Of a stretch of DNA of 33,415 bases, positions 7,365-14,426 are shown one piece after another. The position numbers were made by a program, and so were the translations under genes. Every line of letters begins with the position of its first letter. The first letter of the stretch is position 1. The notes beneath the pieces are model-generated. The model ran no database searches. It worked only from the letters and a program-made list of their open reading frames with translations, and had not been told where the DNA came from. The DNA lies in IMG/VR virus record IMGVR_UViG_3300021356_000081, positions 1 to 33,415 of that record; one strand, written 5' to 3'. The stretch is from a virus.

Positions 7365-9853
7365 TCGAACAAGGACTCTTTAAAAGATATTTTGTAGGCA
7401 GAGACGGATTCATCTGGTGGATCGGTCAGATCGCTCCTGAGTCTACATGGAAAGATAATAAACCTGCTGGTCCTGTCGGATCCAATGGAGACATGCAGGG
7501 TTTTGGTGAAAGGTATCGTGTCCGCATTATGGGTTACCATACGGCAGATGTAGATAGTCTTCCAGATGAAGAACTACCATGGGCATACATCATGTATCCA
7601 GTCACGGCTGGTACAGGTAGTCGAGGAAGTTCTGCGTCAGCAAATATAACTCAAGGTGATTTTGTCTTTGGTTTCTTCATGGATGGTGAAGATGCTCAGA
7701 TGCCAGTCATCATGGGTCTTCTTGGTAATAATGAATACGCTGCAGTCCAGAAGAACATTACCCCAGCAAGATTCATTCCTTTCAGTGGATTTACAGAGTC
7801 AGATCAACTTCCCAGATATTCGATCAAGACTGATCAAGGTGATGAGGTAGTTGAACAGACAGGTGCTCAAACAACAGACGGAAACACTCAAGCACAGGGT
7901 GATAAGGCAGAAACACCTAATAATACAGTTGCCGATGAATCTGCAACTCAATCAACGACAACAGTTGAAGCTGCAGCGACTGCTGCTGCAGAAGAACAAA
8001 CTCAACCTCTTGCACAACCATCAGACTGTGAACCCATTCCTATGGGTAAAATTCAACAGGATATTCAAAATGCAATCACTGAAATCCAGAAGTTACAAAA
8101 GTCTATTACTGATTATGAACTGGTAGTTACAATTGCTGGTAAGGAATACGACATATCTGACATAGAAGGGTTAATCCAAAAGAAAATGCAATGGGTTACC
8201 AAGAAAGTCTCTGAGGGCATCAAATGGGTGATGAAACAATCTCAGAAATTTGTGACTAGAACAGTCAATGAGATTATGAATAAGACATATTCTCTATTGT
8301 TCCCAAGTGACAGACCTGCACTCCATGTTGCAATTCAAACAGTTAATGATCTCATTGCATGTCTGTTCAGAAAATTCATCGGTAGTTTGGTCACTGATGT
8401 TGGTGAAATGATGGAGAAGGTTGCATCTAATGTCATTAATGCAGCTTCATGTGTTGTTGAAAATATGATTGCAAATACTCTTGGACAAATCGTTGGTGAA
8501 ATTTCTGCAGCAGTGAATGGTGTTTTGGGTGGTATCACCGCACTCACGGGTCAGGTCACCGCAATTGCAGGTCAAATTCTTGGAATCATCACAGACCTTC
8601 TTTCATTCCTGAGTTGTGAAGAAACTCCAAATTGTTCTGAAGTAAACAACTGGAATATTTTAAGTGGTGGTGCACCAATTTCAAAATCAAACCTGGATTC
8701 CTTAGTCAGCAAGGCATCTTCGGTTGCGAGCACTGCGGCTGGTATTGGAGATGCTGCTTCAGGTGCTGGTCAAGGTCTTGATTTCTCAGATGTTCTTGAA
8801 CTTGATTCTTGTAATCTTGGTCCTATTCTGTGTGGACCACCGTTATTGGAATTATGGGGTAGTGGAGGATCTGGTGCTGCAGCTAATCTCGTGATTGGAA
8901 ACTTAGGTGAAGTTATTGGTGTTGATCTGATAAGTTTTGGTGCAGGATATGACAGTGCAAATGCCAATGTAAATGATCCATGCGGTAATGGATCTGGTGC
9001 AGTTCTTAAACCTGTCATCGGTAATTATTTCATCGATTCTACTGACGATCAAGGTAATGTCATATTAGATTCACAGGGTAATCCAATACAAGAAGAAATT
9101 GAGAATGGAATTATTGATATAGTTATTATTGAACCTGGTGCTGGGTACCTTGCAGCTCCTGATGGAAGTAAAGGTGCAGGTGGTTATACATGGGCAGACC
9201 CTGAGGATACTACTGTTAAACATCCTGATGGTTCATATGATACACCTAAACCACCAGGTATTCCTATCACAGTCAATCCTGGTGATGAGGTTGAAACACC
9301 ACCAGGAACTATTATAATTACAGAACCTCAACCAGGTGGAACAGATGATGTAATCACTGGAGTTGATGGTGAGGAAATTCGTGTTGAAGATCAAATCGGT
9401 CAAGGTGGTGGTGAGGAAATTTTGGGTGGTATTCCTATTATCATCCAAAATCCAGGTGTGTTTACATCTCCAAAACCAGACTTTGAACGTATTACTGGAC
9501 AGTATCCTGTTGTTTCGAGTGGTTCTTATCCAGTTATCCTCTATCTTTGTGATGTTGTGATTCTTGAAACTGGATTTAATTATTCAGAAGGAGATCAAGT
9601 TATAATTGAACCAGACATTGGTGCAAAGGCTGAAGCCAAATTTGATGCTCAAGGTAGAGTCATATCCGTCAAGGTTACCGAAGGAGCAGAAGGATTTACT
9701 GAGTTCCCAAGACTTTACATTAGATCAAATTCAGGTTATAATGCTGTTCTACGTCCCAGACTCTGTATAGATAGAGTTGGTTCAGATGAACTCAAGGAGC
9801 CTATGGTACAAGACAAGATCGTCAGTGTAATTGATTGTGTAGGTAAAATTTAA
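7361..9853 (+). CDS. gp5: Baseplate spike protein, gp5-like OB-fold type, without lysozyme
   Basis: Residues 1-150 of this 830-aa protein match the T4 gp5 OB-fold N-terminus: Y-R-V-R-I-M-G-Y-H, then L-P-W-A-Y-I-M-Y-P-V-T-A and G-D-F-V-F-G-F-F-M-D-G. A Gln/Thr/Ala-rich linker (about 150-225) leads to a long helical stretch (about 230-430). Gly-rich beta segments follow, with G-A-G-Y-type repeats and prolines, up to the C-terminus. There is no lysozyme domain and no recognisable T4-type beta-helix, so the three parts of T4 gp5 are distributed over separate genes here. It should bind the hub encoded just upstream. The start overlaps the upstream stop (ATGA at 7361) and the stop overlaps the next start (TAATG). 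Confidence 0.75.
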   Translation: MIEQGLFKRYFVGRDGFIWWIGQIAPESTWKDNKPAGPVGSNGDMQGFGERYRVRIMGYHTADVDSLPDEELPWAYIMYPVTAGTGSRGSSASANITQGDFVFGFFMDGEDAQMPVIMGLLGNNEYAAVQKNITPARFIPFSGFTESDQLPRYSIKTDQGDEVVEQTGAQTTDGNTQAQGDKAETPNNTVADESATQSTTTVEAAATAAAEEQTQPLAQPSDCEPIPMGKIQQDIQNAITEIQKLQKSITDYELVVTIAGKEYDISDIEGLIQKKMQWVTKKVSEGIKWVMKQSQKFVTRTVNEIMNKTYSLLFPSDRPALHVAIQTVNDLIACLFRKFIGSLVTDVGEMMEKVASNVINAASCVVENMIANTLGQIVGEISAAVNGVLGGITALTGQVTAIAGQILGIITDLLSFLSCEETPNCSEVNNWNILSGGAPISKSNLDSLVSKASSVASTAAGIGDAASGAGQGLDFSDVLELDSCNLGPILCGPPLLELWGSGGSGAAANLVIGNLGEVIGVDLISFGAGYDSANANVNDPCGNGSGAVLKPVIGNYFIDSTDDQGNVILDSQGNPIQEEIENGIIDIVIIEPGAGYLAAPDGSKGAGGYTWADPEDTTVKHPDGSYDTPKPPGIPITVNPGDEVETPPGTIIITEPQPGGTDDVITGVDGEEIRVEDQIGQGGGEEILGGIPIIIQNPGVFTSPKPDFERITGQYPVVSSGSYPVILYLCDVVILETGFNYSEGDQVIIEPDIGAKAEAKFDAQGRVISVKVTEGAEGFTEFPRLYIRSNSGYNAVLRPRLCIDRVGSDELKEPMVQDKIVSVIDCVGKI

Positions 9854-10431
9854 TGGCATCTCAACAAAACTATCATACAATTAGATATGGCACTGCTGAG
9901 GGTGAGATTAAATTTGGTCACATCACTCAAGATAATCAAACGTCTGCAGTGATGTTGAGAAATGGTCACCATCCAACTCACTACATCACTCTAGATCAAA
10001 CTGGTGCACCACATAGAAAACATGGAACAATCTGTCGTTCTCCTGGATCATTCCAGGTAAGAGCAGGTGATAATACACCCGATGGTCAACCTGGTGTCTA
10101 TGTCGAAGCAGTTAGTGGTGATCTTGTTCTCCGTTCTCCAAGTGGTAAAGTGAGAATCGAGGGGGTAGATGTTGACATCATTGCTAGTGGTTATGATGGT
10201 GCAACAGGAATCATCAATATTGACGCCAATGACAAAATTATCATGAGAGCACAAACTATTGATGCAGCAGCCACAGCTAGTATGAAACTATTCACAGATA
10301 ATACTTTGAATATGATTGCTAAAGGAATTTTAAATTGTTATGGTGGTTTGATTGACTTTGGTGACGGTGCATGTAGTCTAAAAGGATCAAAAGGTGGATC
10401 TGTAAACGAAATTACGAATACGATATTATGA
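9853..10431 (+). CDS. Beta-helix needle protein, resembling gp5 C-terminus / VgrG spike
   Basis: About residues 85-175 of this 192-aa protein have the short alternating repeats of a triple-stranded beta-helix: G-D-L-V-L-R-S-P-S-G-K-V-R-I-E-G, then I-I-N-I-D-A-N-D-K-I-I-M-R-A and T-L-N-M-I-A-K-G-I-L-N. This is the pattern of the T4 gp5 C-terminal needle and of VgrG spikes. Lying directly after the OB-fold gene, it probably forms the membrane-piercing needle as a separate polypeptide. The start overlaps the preceding stop (TAATG) and the end overlaps the next start (ATGA). The residues before the repeats (about 1-80) may be the joint to the OB-fold protein. The fold is a by-eye inference. Confidence 0.6.
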   Translation: MASQQNYHTIRYGTAEGEIKFGHITQDNQTSAVMLRNGHHPTHYITLDQTGAPHRKHGTICRSPGSFQVRAGDNTPDGQPGVYVEAVSGDLVLRSPSGKVRIEGVDVDIIASGYDGATGIINIDANDKIIMRAQTIDAAATASMKLFTDNTLNMIAKGILNCYGGLIDFGDGACSLKGSKGGSVNEITNTIL

Positions 10432-11297
10432 AGGTACCAGATTTAAAAGTAGGTAAAAGACTCTTTGTTGGAGAAGGACAACCCATTTCTTTGGGAATTG
10501 GTCCACTTGAAATACGTGGTTCTGCCTTTATTGAAGGACCAACAGTCACAGGAGTTCCTCCATTCCCCTTTGTTTATGCAACACATATGGTTGGTCCATG
10601 TGCCAACTCCGATATGTTATTCCCACCAATTGTTCCTGGTGCTCTTGCAATCTTCCCAGGTGGTGGAGGGGGAAATAGTTCTCCTTACTCTGCTGCTGTA
10701 AGTGGTGGACAGGCTACATTTGGTAACTTAGATACCAGTGGTCATGTCGTTGCAGGTATTGACCTTAATGCTCAAGGTGATGTCTATTGTTATAATGCAT
10801 TTAAAGCACCAAGAATTCATGCACTATCGTTGAAGAAGGATCTTCCATTCGATATGCCCCACCCTAACAAAAAGGGTTGGAGACTTCGCCACGTTTGTAT
10901 TGAAGGTCCAGAAATTGCTGTCTACTGTAGAGGAAGAGTCCCTGCAGATGGAATTATTAATCTTCCAACTTTCTGGGATGGACTGGTTAATCCTGAAGAC
11001 ATGACAATTAGTCTAACTCCAATCGGGTGTTGGCAAGAATTGTTCGTCAAGGAGAAACGATGGGGTAAACAAATTGTTGTTGCAAACAATGCTGGTGGTC
11101 CTATCAATGCAGACTATTATATTGTTGCACGTAGACTTGATGATGATCTTGTGGTAGAATATGAGGGTGAATCATATGAGGATTATCCTGGCGGAAACGA
11201 AGGATATTCATTCAACTTTGAAGCCAATTATGTCGAAGGTTTAATTCGAGATATGGTGAATGAAAAAGTAGAAAAAATTGAGGAAGAACAGAAATGA
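10428..11297 (+). CDS. Structural protein with EGPE/LPxxW domain (copy 1)
   Basis: This 289-aa protein has a Gly/Pro-rich N-terminal half. A domain follows at about residues 140-245 that begins H-P-N-K-K-G-W-R-L-R-H-V-C-I-E-G-P-E and continues A-V-Y-C-R-G-R-V, L-P-T-F-W-D-G-L-V and I-S-L-T-P-I-G. The same domain recurs in the next gene. Similar 'H-x-x-x-E-[SG]-P' domains occur in many marine phage fibre proteins and some bacterial surface proteins (recalled, not searched). The C-terminus is an acidic helix. Position after the needle gene and coupled overlaps (ATGA on both sides) suggest a virion component at or near the baseplate. No biochemical function is known to me. Confidence 0.6.
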   Translation: MKVPDLKVGKRLFVGEGQPISLGIGPLEIRGSAFIEGPTVTGVPPFPFVYATHMVGPCANSDMLFPPIVPGALAIFPGGGGGNSSPYSAAVSGGQATFGNLDTSGHVVAGIDLNAQGDVYCYNAFKAPRIHALSLKKDLPFDMPHPNKKGWRLRHVCIEGPEIAVYCRGRVPADGIINLPTFWDGLVNPEDMTISLTPIGCWQELFVKEKRWGKQIVVANNAGGPINADYYIVARRLDDDLVVEYEGESYEDYPGGNEGYSFNFEANYVEGLIRDMVNEKVEKIEEEQK

Positions 11298-11899
11298 CGG
11301 AATTTGTTCCAGGTGGTGAGGGTGCTGCAGGACCAGATTGTACAGATATTGCAGCATGGGGTGAAGCTTCTGTAATCATCCCACAGTATATTGCAAAAGT
11401 AAAAGTCGAACCTGAAGAAGGTTATCCAGAGGGTGCTTGTCCACCATATTATTATTCCAATGCACAAATTGATAATTTGTTGGTTACAGGGATATGTGGG
11501 ACAGAAGAAGTAACTGATTTCGTAGGGAAAACGGTAACTGTCAGTGGTAATATTACTGCTGGATCAAAGTTTTTCAATATTCCACACCCATCACCAAATA
11601 AGAAAAAAATGCGTTTGGTGCATGCATGTCTTGAGGGTCCAGAAAATGCAGTGTATTTCAGAGGTCGAGTCAGAAATGTGACAGAGATCGAACTTCCAGA
11701 TTATTGGAAGGACCTTGTAGATATTGATTCCATTACTGTAACTCTTACTCCTATCGGAGCACATCAAAACGTGATTGTAAAACGTTGGAATGATGAAAAA
11801 GTTTATCTACAGTCTGATGGTCTTCCGATCGATTGTTTCTATCAAGTCTATGCAACACGGAAGGACCTTGATCCGTTGGTTGTTGAGCAGCTAGAATAA
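11294..11899 (+). CDS. Structural protein with EGPE/LPxxW domain (copy 2)
   Basis: The C-terminal half of this 201-aa protein repeats the domain of the preceding gene: H-P-S-P-N-K-K-K-M-R-L-V-H-A-C-L-E-G-P-E, A-V-Y-F-R-G-R-V, L-P-D-Y-W-K-D-L-V and V-T-L-T-P-I-G. The N-terminal part (about 1-80) differs from copy 1 and contains C-P-P-Y-Y-Y-S-N. The two are tandem paralogues of the shared domain with different N-terminal attachments. It is the last gene of the coupled baseplate cluster; a sigma-70-like promoter follows 15 nt after its stop. It is probably a virion protein; no function can be read from the sequence. Confidence 0.6.
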   Translation: MTEFVPGGEGAAGPDCTDIAAWGEASVIIPQYIAKVKVEPEEGYPEGACPPYYYSNAQIDNLLVTGICGTEEVTDFVGKTVTVSGNITAGSKFFNIPHPSPNKKKMRLVHACLEGPENAVYFRGRVRNVTEIELPDYWKDLVDIDSITVTLTPIGAHQNVIVKRWNDEKVYLQSDGLPIDCFYQVYATRKDLDPLVVEQLE

Positions 11900-11913
11900 C
11901 TGGCACACCGCAC

Positions 11914-11943
11914 TTGACAGGGGGTAGGGAGATCGTATATATT
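11914..11943 (+). promoter_or_regulatory. Sigma-70-like promoter
   Basis: A perfect -35 TTGACA (11914-11919) is followed by TATATT (11938-11943) at 18 nt, or TATATA (11936-11941) at 16 nt. It precedes the 76-aa gene at 11967 and has no late-promoter motif, so it probably uses host RNA polymerase sigma-70. Confidence 0.7.
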
Positions 11944-11966
11944 AATAAGGTAATCGATATTGTTCC

Positions 11967-12197
11967 ATGTCCCGACCCCTGCCTGATAGCTTCTACGCCA
12001 AGAATGACGAAGAAGAGTATCTGACCCGTATCGTCGTTGATGAGGCTCTACTTAAGTTTTATCTGTACTCCAGTTATGGTGAAAAACAAGTTGTTGACTG
12101 CGACAACACTGACGAATATGATACAGTCCTCGAATTGATCAATTGTGTCGTCGATGAAAATATCGTTGTTTATGCTGAACCCCCTGCTGAACTGTGA
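11967..12197 (+). CDS. Unknown small acidic protein
   Basis: I do not recognise a family for this 76-aa protein. It starts M-S-R-P-L-P-D-S-F-Y-A-K and is acidic, with an alternating hydrophobic pattern (Y-L-T-R-I-V-V-D-E, L-K-F-Y-L-Y) suggesting a compact alpha/beta fold. There is no signal peptide or membrane segment. It is the first gene behind the sigma-70 promoter at 11914, so it is likely expressed earlier than the baseplate genes. It is coding-like in size and reading, and is followed by another small gene 48 nt later. Confidence 0.7.
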   Translation: MSRPLPDSFYAKNDEEEYLTRIVVDEALLKFYLYSSYGEKQVVDCDNTDEYDTVLELINCVVDENIVVYAEPPAEL

Positions 12198-12245
12198 TCA
12201 ATCATTCATATAATCTGTATAAAGAAATTGTAGAGTGTTACAACT

Positions 12246-12401
12246 ATGAGACCAGAAACCCGTCAATCTATGGAAATGTTGTTCGCGGCGAAGTGGAATT
12301 TACCGACAGCAGCCAGGAATTGCAATCTGACGGACAAGGAGATGAAGATCACGTTCAATGAATATTGTCGTTTAAATCCTGCTACATATGAATCTGATTG
12401 A
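12246..12401 (+). CDS. Small HTH-like protein
   Basis: This 51-aa reading frame begins M-R-P-E-T-R-Q-S-M-E-M-L-F-A-A-K-W and continues L-P-T-A-A-R-N-C-N-L-T-D-K-E-M-K. The spacing (helix, A-A-x-x-x-x-L-T turn, helix) resembles a small helix-turn-helix, so DNA or RNA binding is possible but unproven. It overlaps the start of the amidase gene by 14 nt, suggesting coupled translation. A TATAAT at 12209-12214 lies upstream but has no clear -35. It is short, yet the protein-like composition and tight overlap support it. Confidence 0.6.
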   Translation: MRPETRQSMEMLFAAKWNLPTAARNCNLTDKEMKITFNEYCRLNPATYESD

Positions 12402-13416
12402 ACGTATTGAAGAACTTTCGAAGACTTTACCAAGACCTGCTCACAGTGAAGCAGATACTAAAGGTAAATCACTTGTAATTAAATGGATGTTGGAAGACGG
12501 TTTGACCGTCAATAAAGACATCTATGGCAATATAAGAGGTGTTCTTCCTGGTTCTGGTGCCCCTATTGTTACTGGTTCACATACCGATACTGTAGCAACT
12601 GCAGGAAAGTATGATGGTGCTTTGGGTGTTTTGGCAGGATTGGAAGCAGCCAGAAAACTGAAAGGACAATTAAAACATCCACTAGAAATTGTAATCTTCG
12701 ATGACGAAGAAAATACAATGAGTGGATCAGTTGGGTACAGTTCAAAAAAACCTGACATCACGGCATTTATTGAACTTCACGTTGAACAGGGACCAGTATT
12801 GGATGTTCAACAACTTGACATTGGTGTGGTTCAAGGTATTGTGGGACAGAGGAGATGTTCAGTATCTGTGTTTGGTCAAGAGAACCACGCAGGAACAACT
12901 CCTATGAATATGAGAAATGATGCTCTGGTCAAAACAGCAGAGATCATTACTTATATCAATGAGAAGGCACAAGAGGCAGATGGTCTTGTTGCCACTGTAG
13001 GTGTGTTGGATGTGTCTCCCAATGCCTTCAGTGTGATTCCTGGTAGAGTAGACTTTACTCTACAAGTCAGGGATTTGTATGTGGATAAGATGGAAGAGTT
13101 TGTGGAGGATGTCTGTAAGAAGTTTGATCTTAGATATGAGATTCAACATCAATCAGAACCTGCATTGTGTGATCCCACTATCATGGAACATATTTCAGAC
13201 TCCTGTGGTGAATTGATGATGAGATATATTGAGATGCCTTCAAGGGCGTCACACGATGCTCAAAACTTCACCTTCTGCCCTATGGGTATGATCTTTGTCC
13301 CGTCTATTGGTGGAATCAGTCATTCTCCAAAAGAAGACACAACAGACGAAATGTGTTATAATGGTGTGGAGGTTCTTATTGAGACGATAAGACGAATTGA
13401 TGAATCTGCTGGGTAG
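12388..13416 (+). CDS. M20 family amidase (N-carbamoyl-L-amino acid / allantoate amidohydrolase type)
   Basis: This 342-aa protein has the metal-site motifs of the hydantoinase/carbamoylase M20 family: G-S-H65-T-D-T-V, Y-D76-G-A-L-G, D-D-E107-E108, E-L-H131-V-E-Q-G-P, N-H167-A-G-T-T-P and S-H312-S-P-K-E. It also has S-H-D-A-Q-N near 288. Such enzymes cleave carbamoyl or ureido groups, releasing ammonia and CO2, in purine (allantoate) or hydantoin degradation (family knowledge). It is shorter than the usual roughly 400 aa: only about 20 residues separate D-E-E from E-L-H-V-E-Q-G-P, where relatives have about 60 more. All expected ligands are present, so activity is plausible. The exact substrate cannot be told. 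The last codon and stop lie inside tRNA-Tyr. It is probably an auxiliary metabolic gene for nitrogen recycling. Confidence 0.8.
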   Translation: MNLIERIEELSKTLPRPAHSEADTKGKSLVIKWMLEDGLTVNKDIYGNIRGVLPGSGAPIVTGSHTDTVATAGKYDGALGVLAGLEAARKLKGQLKHPLEIVIFDDEENTMSGSVGYSSKKPDITAFIELHVEQGPVLDVQQLDIGVVQGIVGQRRCSVSVFGQENHAGTTPMNMRNDALVKTAEIITYINEKAQEADGLVATVGVLDVSPNAFSVIPGRVDFTLQVRDLYVDKMEEFVEDVCKKFDLRYEIQHQSEPALCDPTIMEHISDSCGELMMRYIEMPSRASHDAQNFTFCPMGMIFVPSIGGISHSPKEDTTDEMCYNGVEVLIETIRRIDESAG

Positions 13417-13492
13417 ATGTCCGAGTGGTTAAAGGAGACGGACTGTAAATCCGTTGGCTATGCCTACGTTGGTTCAAATCCAACTCTACCCA
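13411..13492 (+). tRNA. tRNA-Tyr (GTA)
   Basis: This 82-nt class II tRNA has acceptor GGGTAGA (13411-13417) paired with TCTACCC (13485-13491) and discriminator A13492. The anticodon stem is ACGGA/TCCGT with loop CTGTAAA, giving anticodon GTA at 13445-13447. The T-arm is GTTGG-TTCAAAT-CCAAC, and there is a long variable arm as expected for bacterial tRNA-Tyr. CCA is not encoded. The acceptor stem overlaps the stop codon (13414-13416) of the amidase gene. Confidence 0.93.
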
Positions 13493-13516
13493 CCTTGCGA
13501 GTATGGCGGGCAGTCG

Positions 13517-13582
13517 CTACAGGGGTGTATTGACGTAAGTCCCGCTTTTATGATATAATTCTATATACAATACCCCCTGTAG
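13517..13582 (+). repeat. Inverted repeat bracketing the HNH promoter
   Basis: The left arm (13517-13532, CTACAGGGGTGTATTG) and right arm (13568-13582, CAATACCCCCTGTAG) are complementary except for one extra T in the left arm. The left arm overlaps the promoter -35 and the right arm covers the predicted transcript start and 5' leader, so this could be an operator. Confidence 0.7.
13530..13559 (+). promoter_or_regulatory. Sigma-70-like promoter of the HNH gene
   Basis: TTGACG (13530-13535) and TATAAT (13554-13559) are 18 nt apart. The start would be near 13566, about 24 nt before the HNH ATG. Confidence 0.65.
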
Positions 13583-13589
13583 TAGAATT

Positions 13590-13904
13590 ATGCAAGCTTA
13601 CAGAACAATTCCATTAGATGAATTACTGATTGAGAATACAAACTGGCAATCAAACAAACTCCGTAGACGATTACTCGAAGAAAACGTCAAAGAACATAAG
13701 TGTGAAGTTTGTTCTCTATCAACATGGAATGGAAGACCGATACCGTTAGAATTAGACCATATCAGTGGTGACAAAACTGATAACCGATTAGAAAATCTTC
13801 GTATGTTATGTCCGAACTGTCATGCACAGACAGATCATTATCGGGGACGTAACATGAAGAAATACCGAGCCCGTGTAGTCCAGCGGCAGAGACAAGCGAC
13901 TTAA
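13590..13904 (+). CDS. HNH endonuclease
   Basis: This 104-aa protein has C38-x2-C41, then L-E-L-D56-H57-I-S-G-D, E-N69-L-R-M-L-C74-P-N-C77-H78: the zinc-binding HNH core with all expected residues. Such small HNH enzymes often act as homing endonucleases in T4-like phages, cutting phage DNA near their own insertion site. The gene sits between two tRNA genes and has its own promoter inside an inverted repeat. Residues 94-104 are encoded by the 5' half of tRNA-Leu, and the TAA stop (13902-13904) is the tRNA anticodon itself. The native protein probably ended near K-K-Y-R, so the last 11 residues look like read-through into the tRNA. Free-standing homing activity is inferred. Confidence 0.85.
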   Translation: MQAYRTIPLDELLIENTNWQSNKLRRRLLEENVKEHKCEVCSLSTWNGRPIPLELDHISGDKTDNRLENLRMLCPNCHAQTDHYRGRNMKKYRARVVQRQRQAT

Positions 13905-13941
13905 AATCGTTCCAGGGTCGGTTCGAATCCGACCACGGGTA
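13869..13941 (+). tRNA. tRNA-Leu (TAA), short variable loop
   Basis: This 73-nt tRNA has acceptor GCCCGTG paired with CACGGGT (first pair G-T) and discriminator A13941. The D-stem is GTC/GAC with GG in the loop. The anticodon stem AGCGA/TCGTT carries loop CTTAAAA, with anticodon TAA at 13902-13904. The variable loop is only 5 nt (CCAGG), and the T-arm is GTCGG-TTCGAAT-CCGAC. CCA is not encoded. Leu tRNAs normally have a long variable arm; this one is class I in shape. The anticodon reads UUA. Confidence 0.85.
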
Positions 13942-13948
13942 TACTGAA

Positions 13949-13977
13949 TTGAGTGTTTTATTATTCGTTGTTAGAAT
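13949..13977 (+). promoter_or_regulatory. Possible sigma-70-like promoter
   Basis: TTGAGT (13949-13954) and TAGAAT (13972-13977) are 17 nt apart, just after tRNA-Leu and before the gene at 13999. It is a moderate match only. Confidence 0.35.
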
Positions 13978-13998
13978 ACTTACTAATACGAAACATAC

Positions 13999-14313
13999 AT
14001 GCCACTTACACCAACCAAATATGACAAAATATACGTCAAATCAAGAAACCCATACAAGACACCTGAACCTCAGATATATAATGATGAAAAGGAAATACAA
14101 CTAAGATTGTATTTTCGTTGCGAAAGCAGTCATTACACAAAACACATGAAAGTCAACTTCTGGTATTCCAATGATATGGAAGAATGGAGATGGACACTCA
14201 CCTCCGATGAAGATGTATCACTTCAAGAGAGTGGAAATCGTGAAAAACTTCGTGATGCTATGAATGATGTTGCCAATACAGTAGAGTATCTACTTGACAA
14301 TGATATGATCTAA
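13999..14313 (+). CDS. Unknown 104-aa protein
   Basis: No family recognised. The protein starts M-P-L-T-P-T-K-Y-D-K-I-Y-V-K and is rich in charged and aromatic residues (V-N-F-W-Y-S-N-D-M-E-E-W-R-W). It ends in an acidic helix (A-N-T-V-E-Y-L-L-D-N-D-M-I). There is no signal peptide or membrane segment. It is the last gene before the intrinsic terminator at 14359 and belongs to the non-structural island. Confidence 0.65.
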   Translation: MPLTPTKYDKIYVKSRNPYKTPEPQIYNDEKEIQLRLYFRCESSHYTKHMKVNFWYSNDMEEWRWTLTSDEDVSLQESGNREKLRDAMNDVANTVEYLLDNDMI

Positions 14314-14358
14314 TGTTATGATGTAAGGGCCGTGTGAAGGACGCCCATTGTGGTAATC

Positions 14359-14385
14359 AACCTCCCTACAAGGGGAGGTTTTTTT
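14359..14385 (+). terminator. Intrinsic terminator
   Basis: Stem AACCTCCC (14359-14366) pairs with GGGAGGTT (14373-14380) around a 6-nt loop, and a T run reaches 14385. It closes the tRNA/HNH island before the late promoter at 14390. Confidence 0.85.
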
Positions 14386-14389
14386 ATGT

Positions 14390-14397
14390 AATAAATA
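14390..14397 (+). promoter_or_regulatory. T4-type late promoter AATAAATA
   Basis: AATAAATA lies 29 nt upstream of the 1632-aa structural gene, right after the terminator. Confidence 0.65.
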
Positions 14398-14426
14398 TCT
14401 AATAATAGATATCGTGTGCAAGACAG

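Noticed and set aside
9129-9560. Short alternative frames inside the gp5-like gene
   Set aside because: They overlap a strongly coding frame and show no independent signal.
12209-12214. TATAAT before the 51-aa gene as a promoter
   Set aside because: No acceptable -35 at 15-19 nt; the gene can be read from the promoter at 11914.
13411-13941. tRNA genes as prophage attachment sites
   Set aside because: No integrase and no repeated tRNA end in the window; the gene content is that of a lytic T4-like phage.
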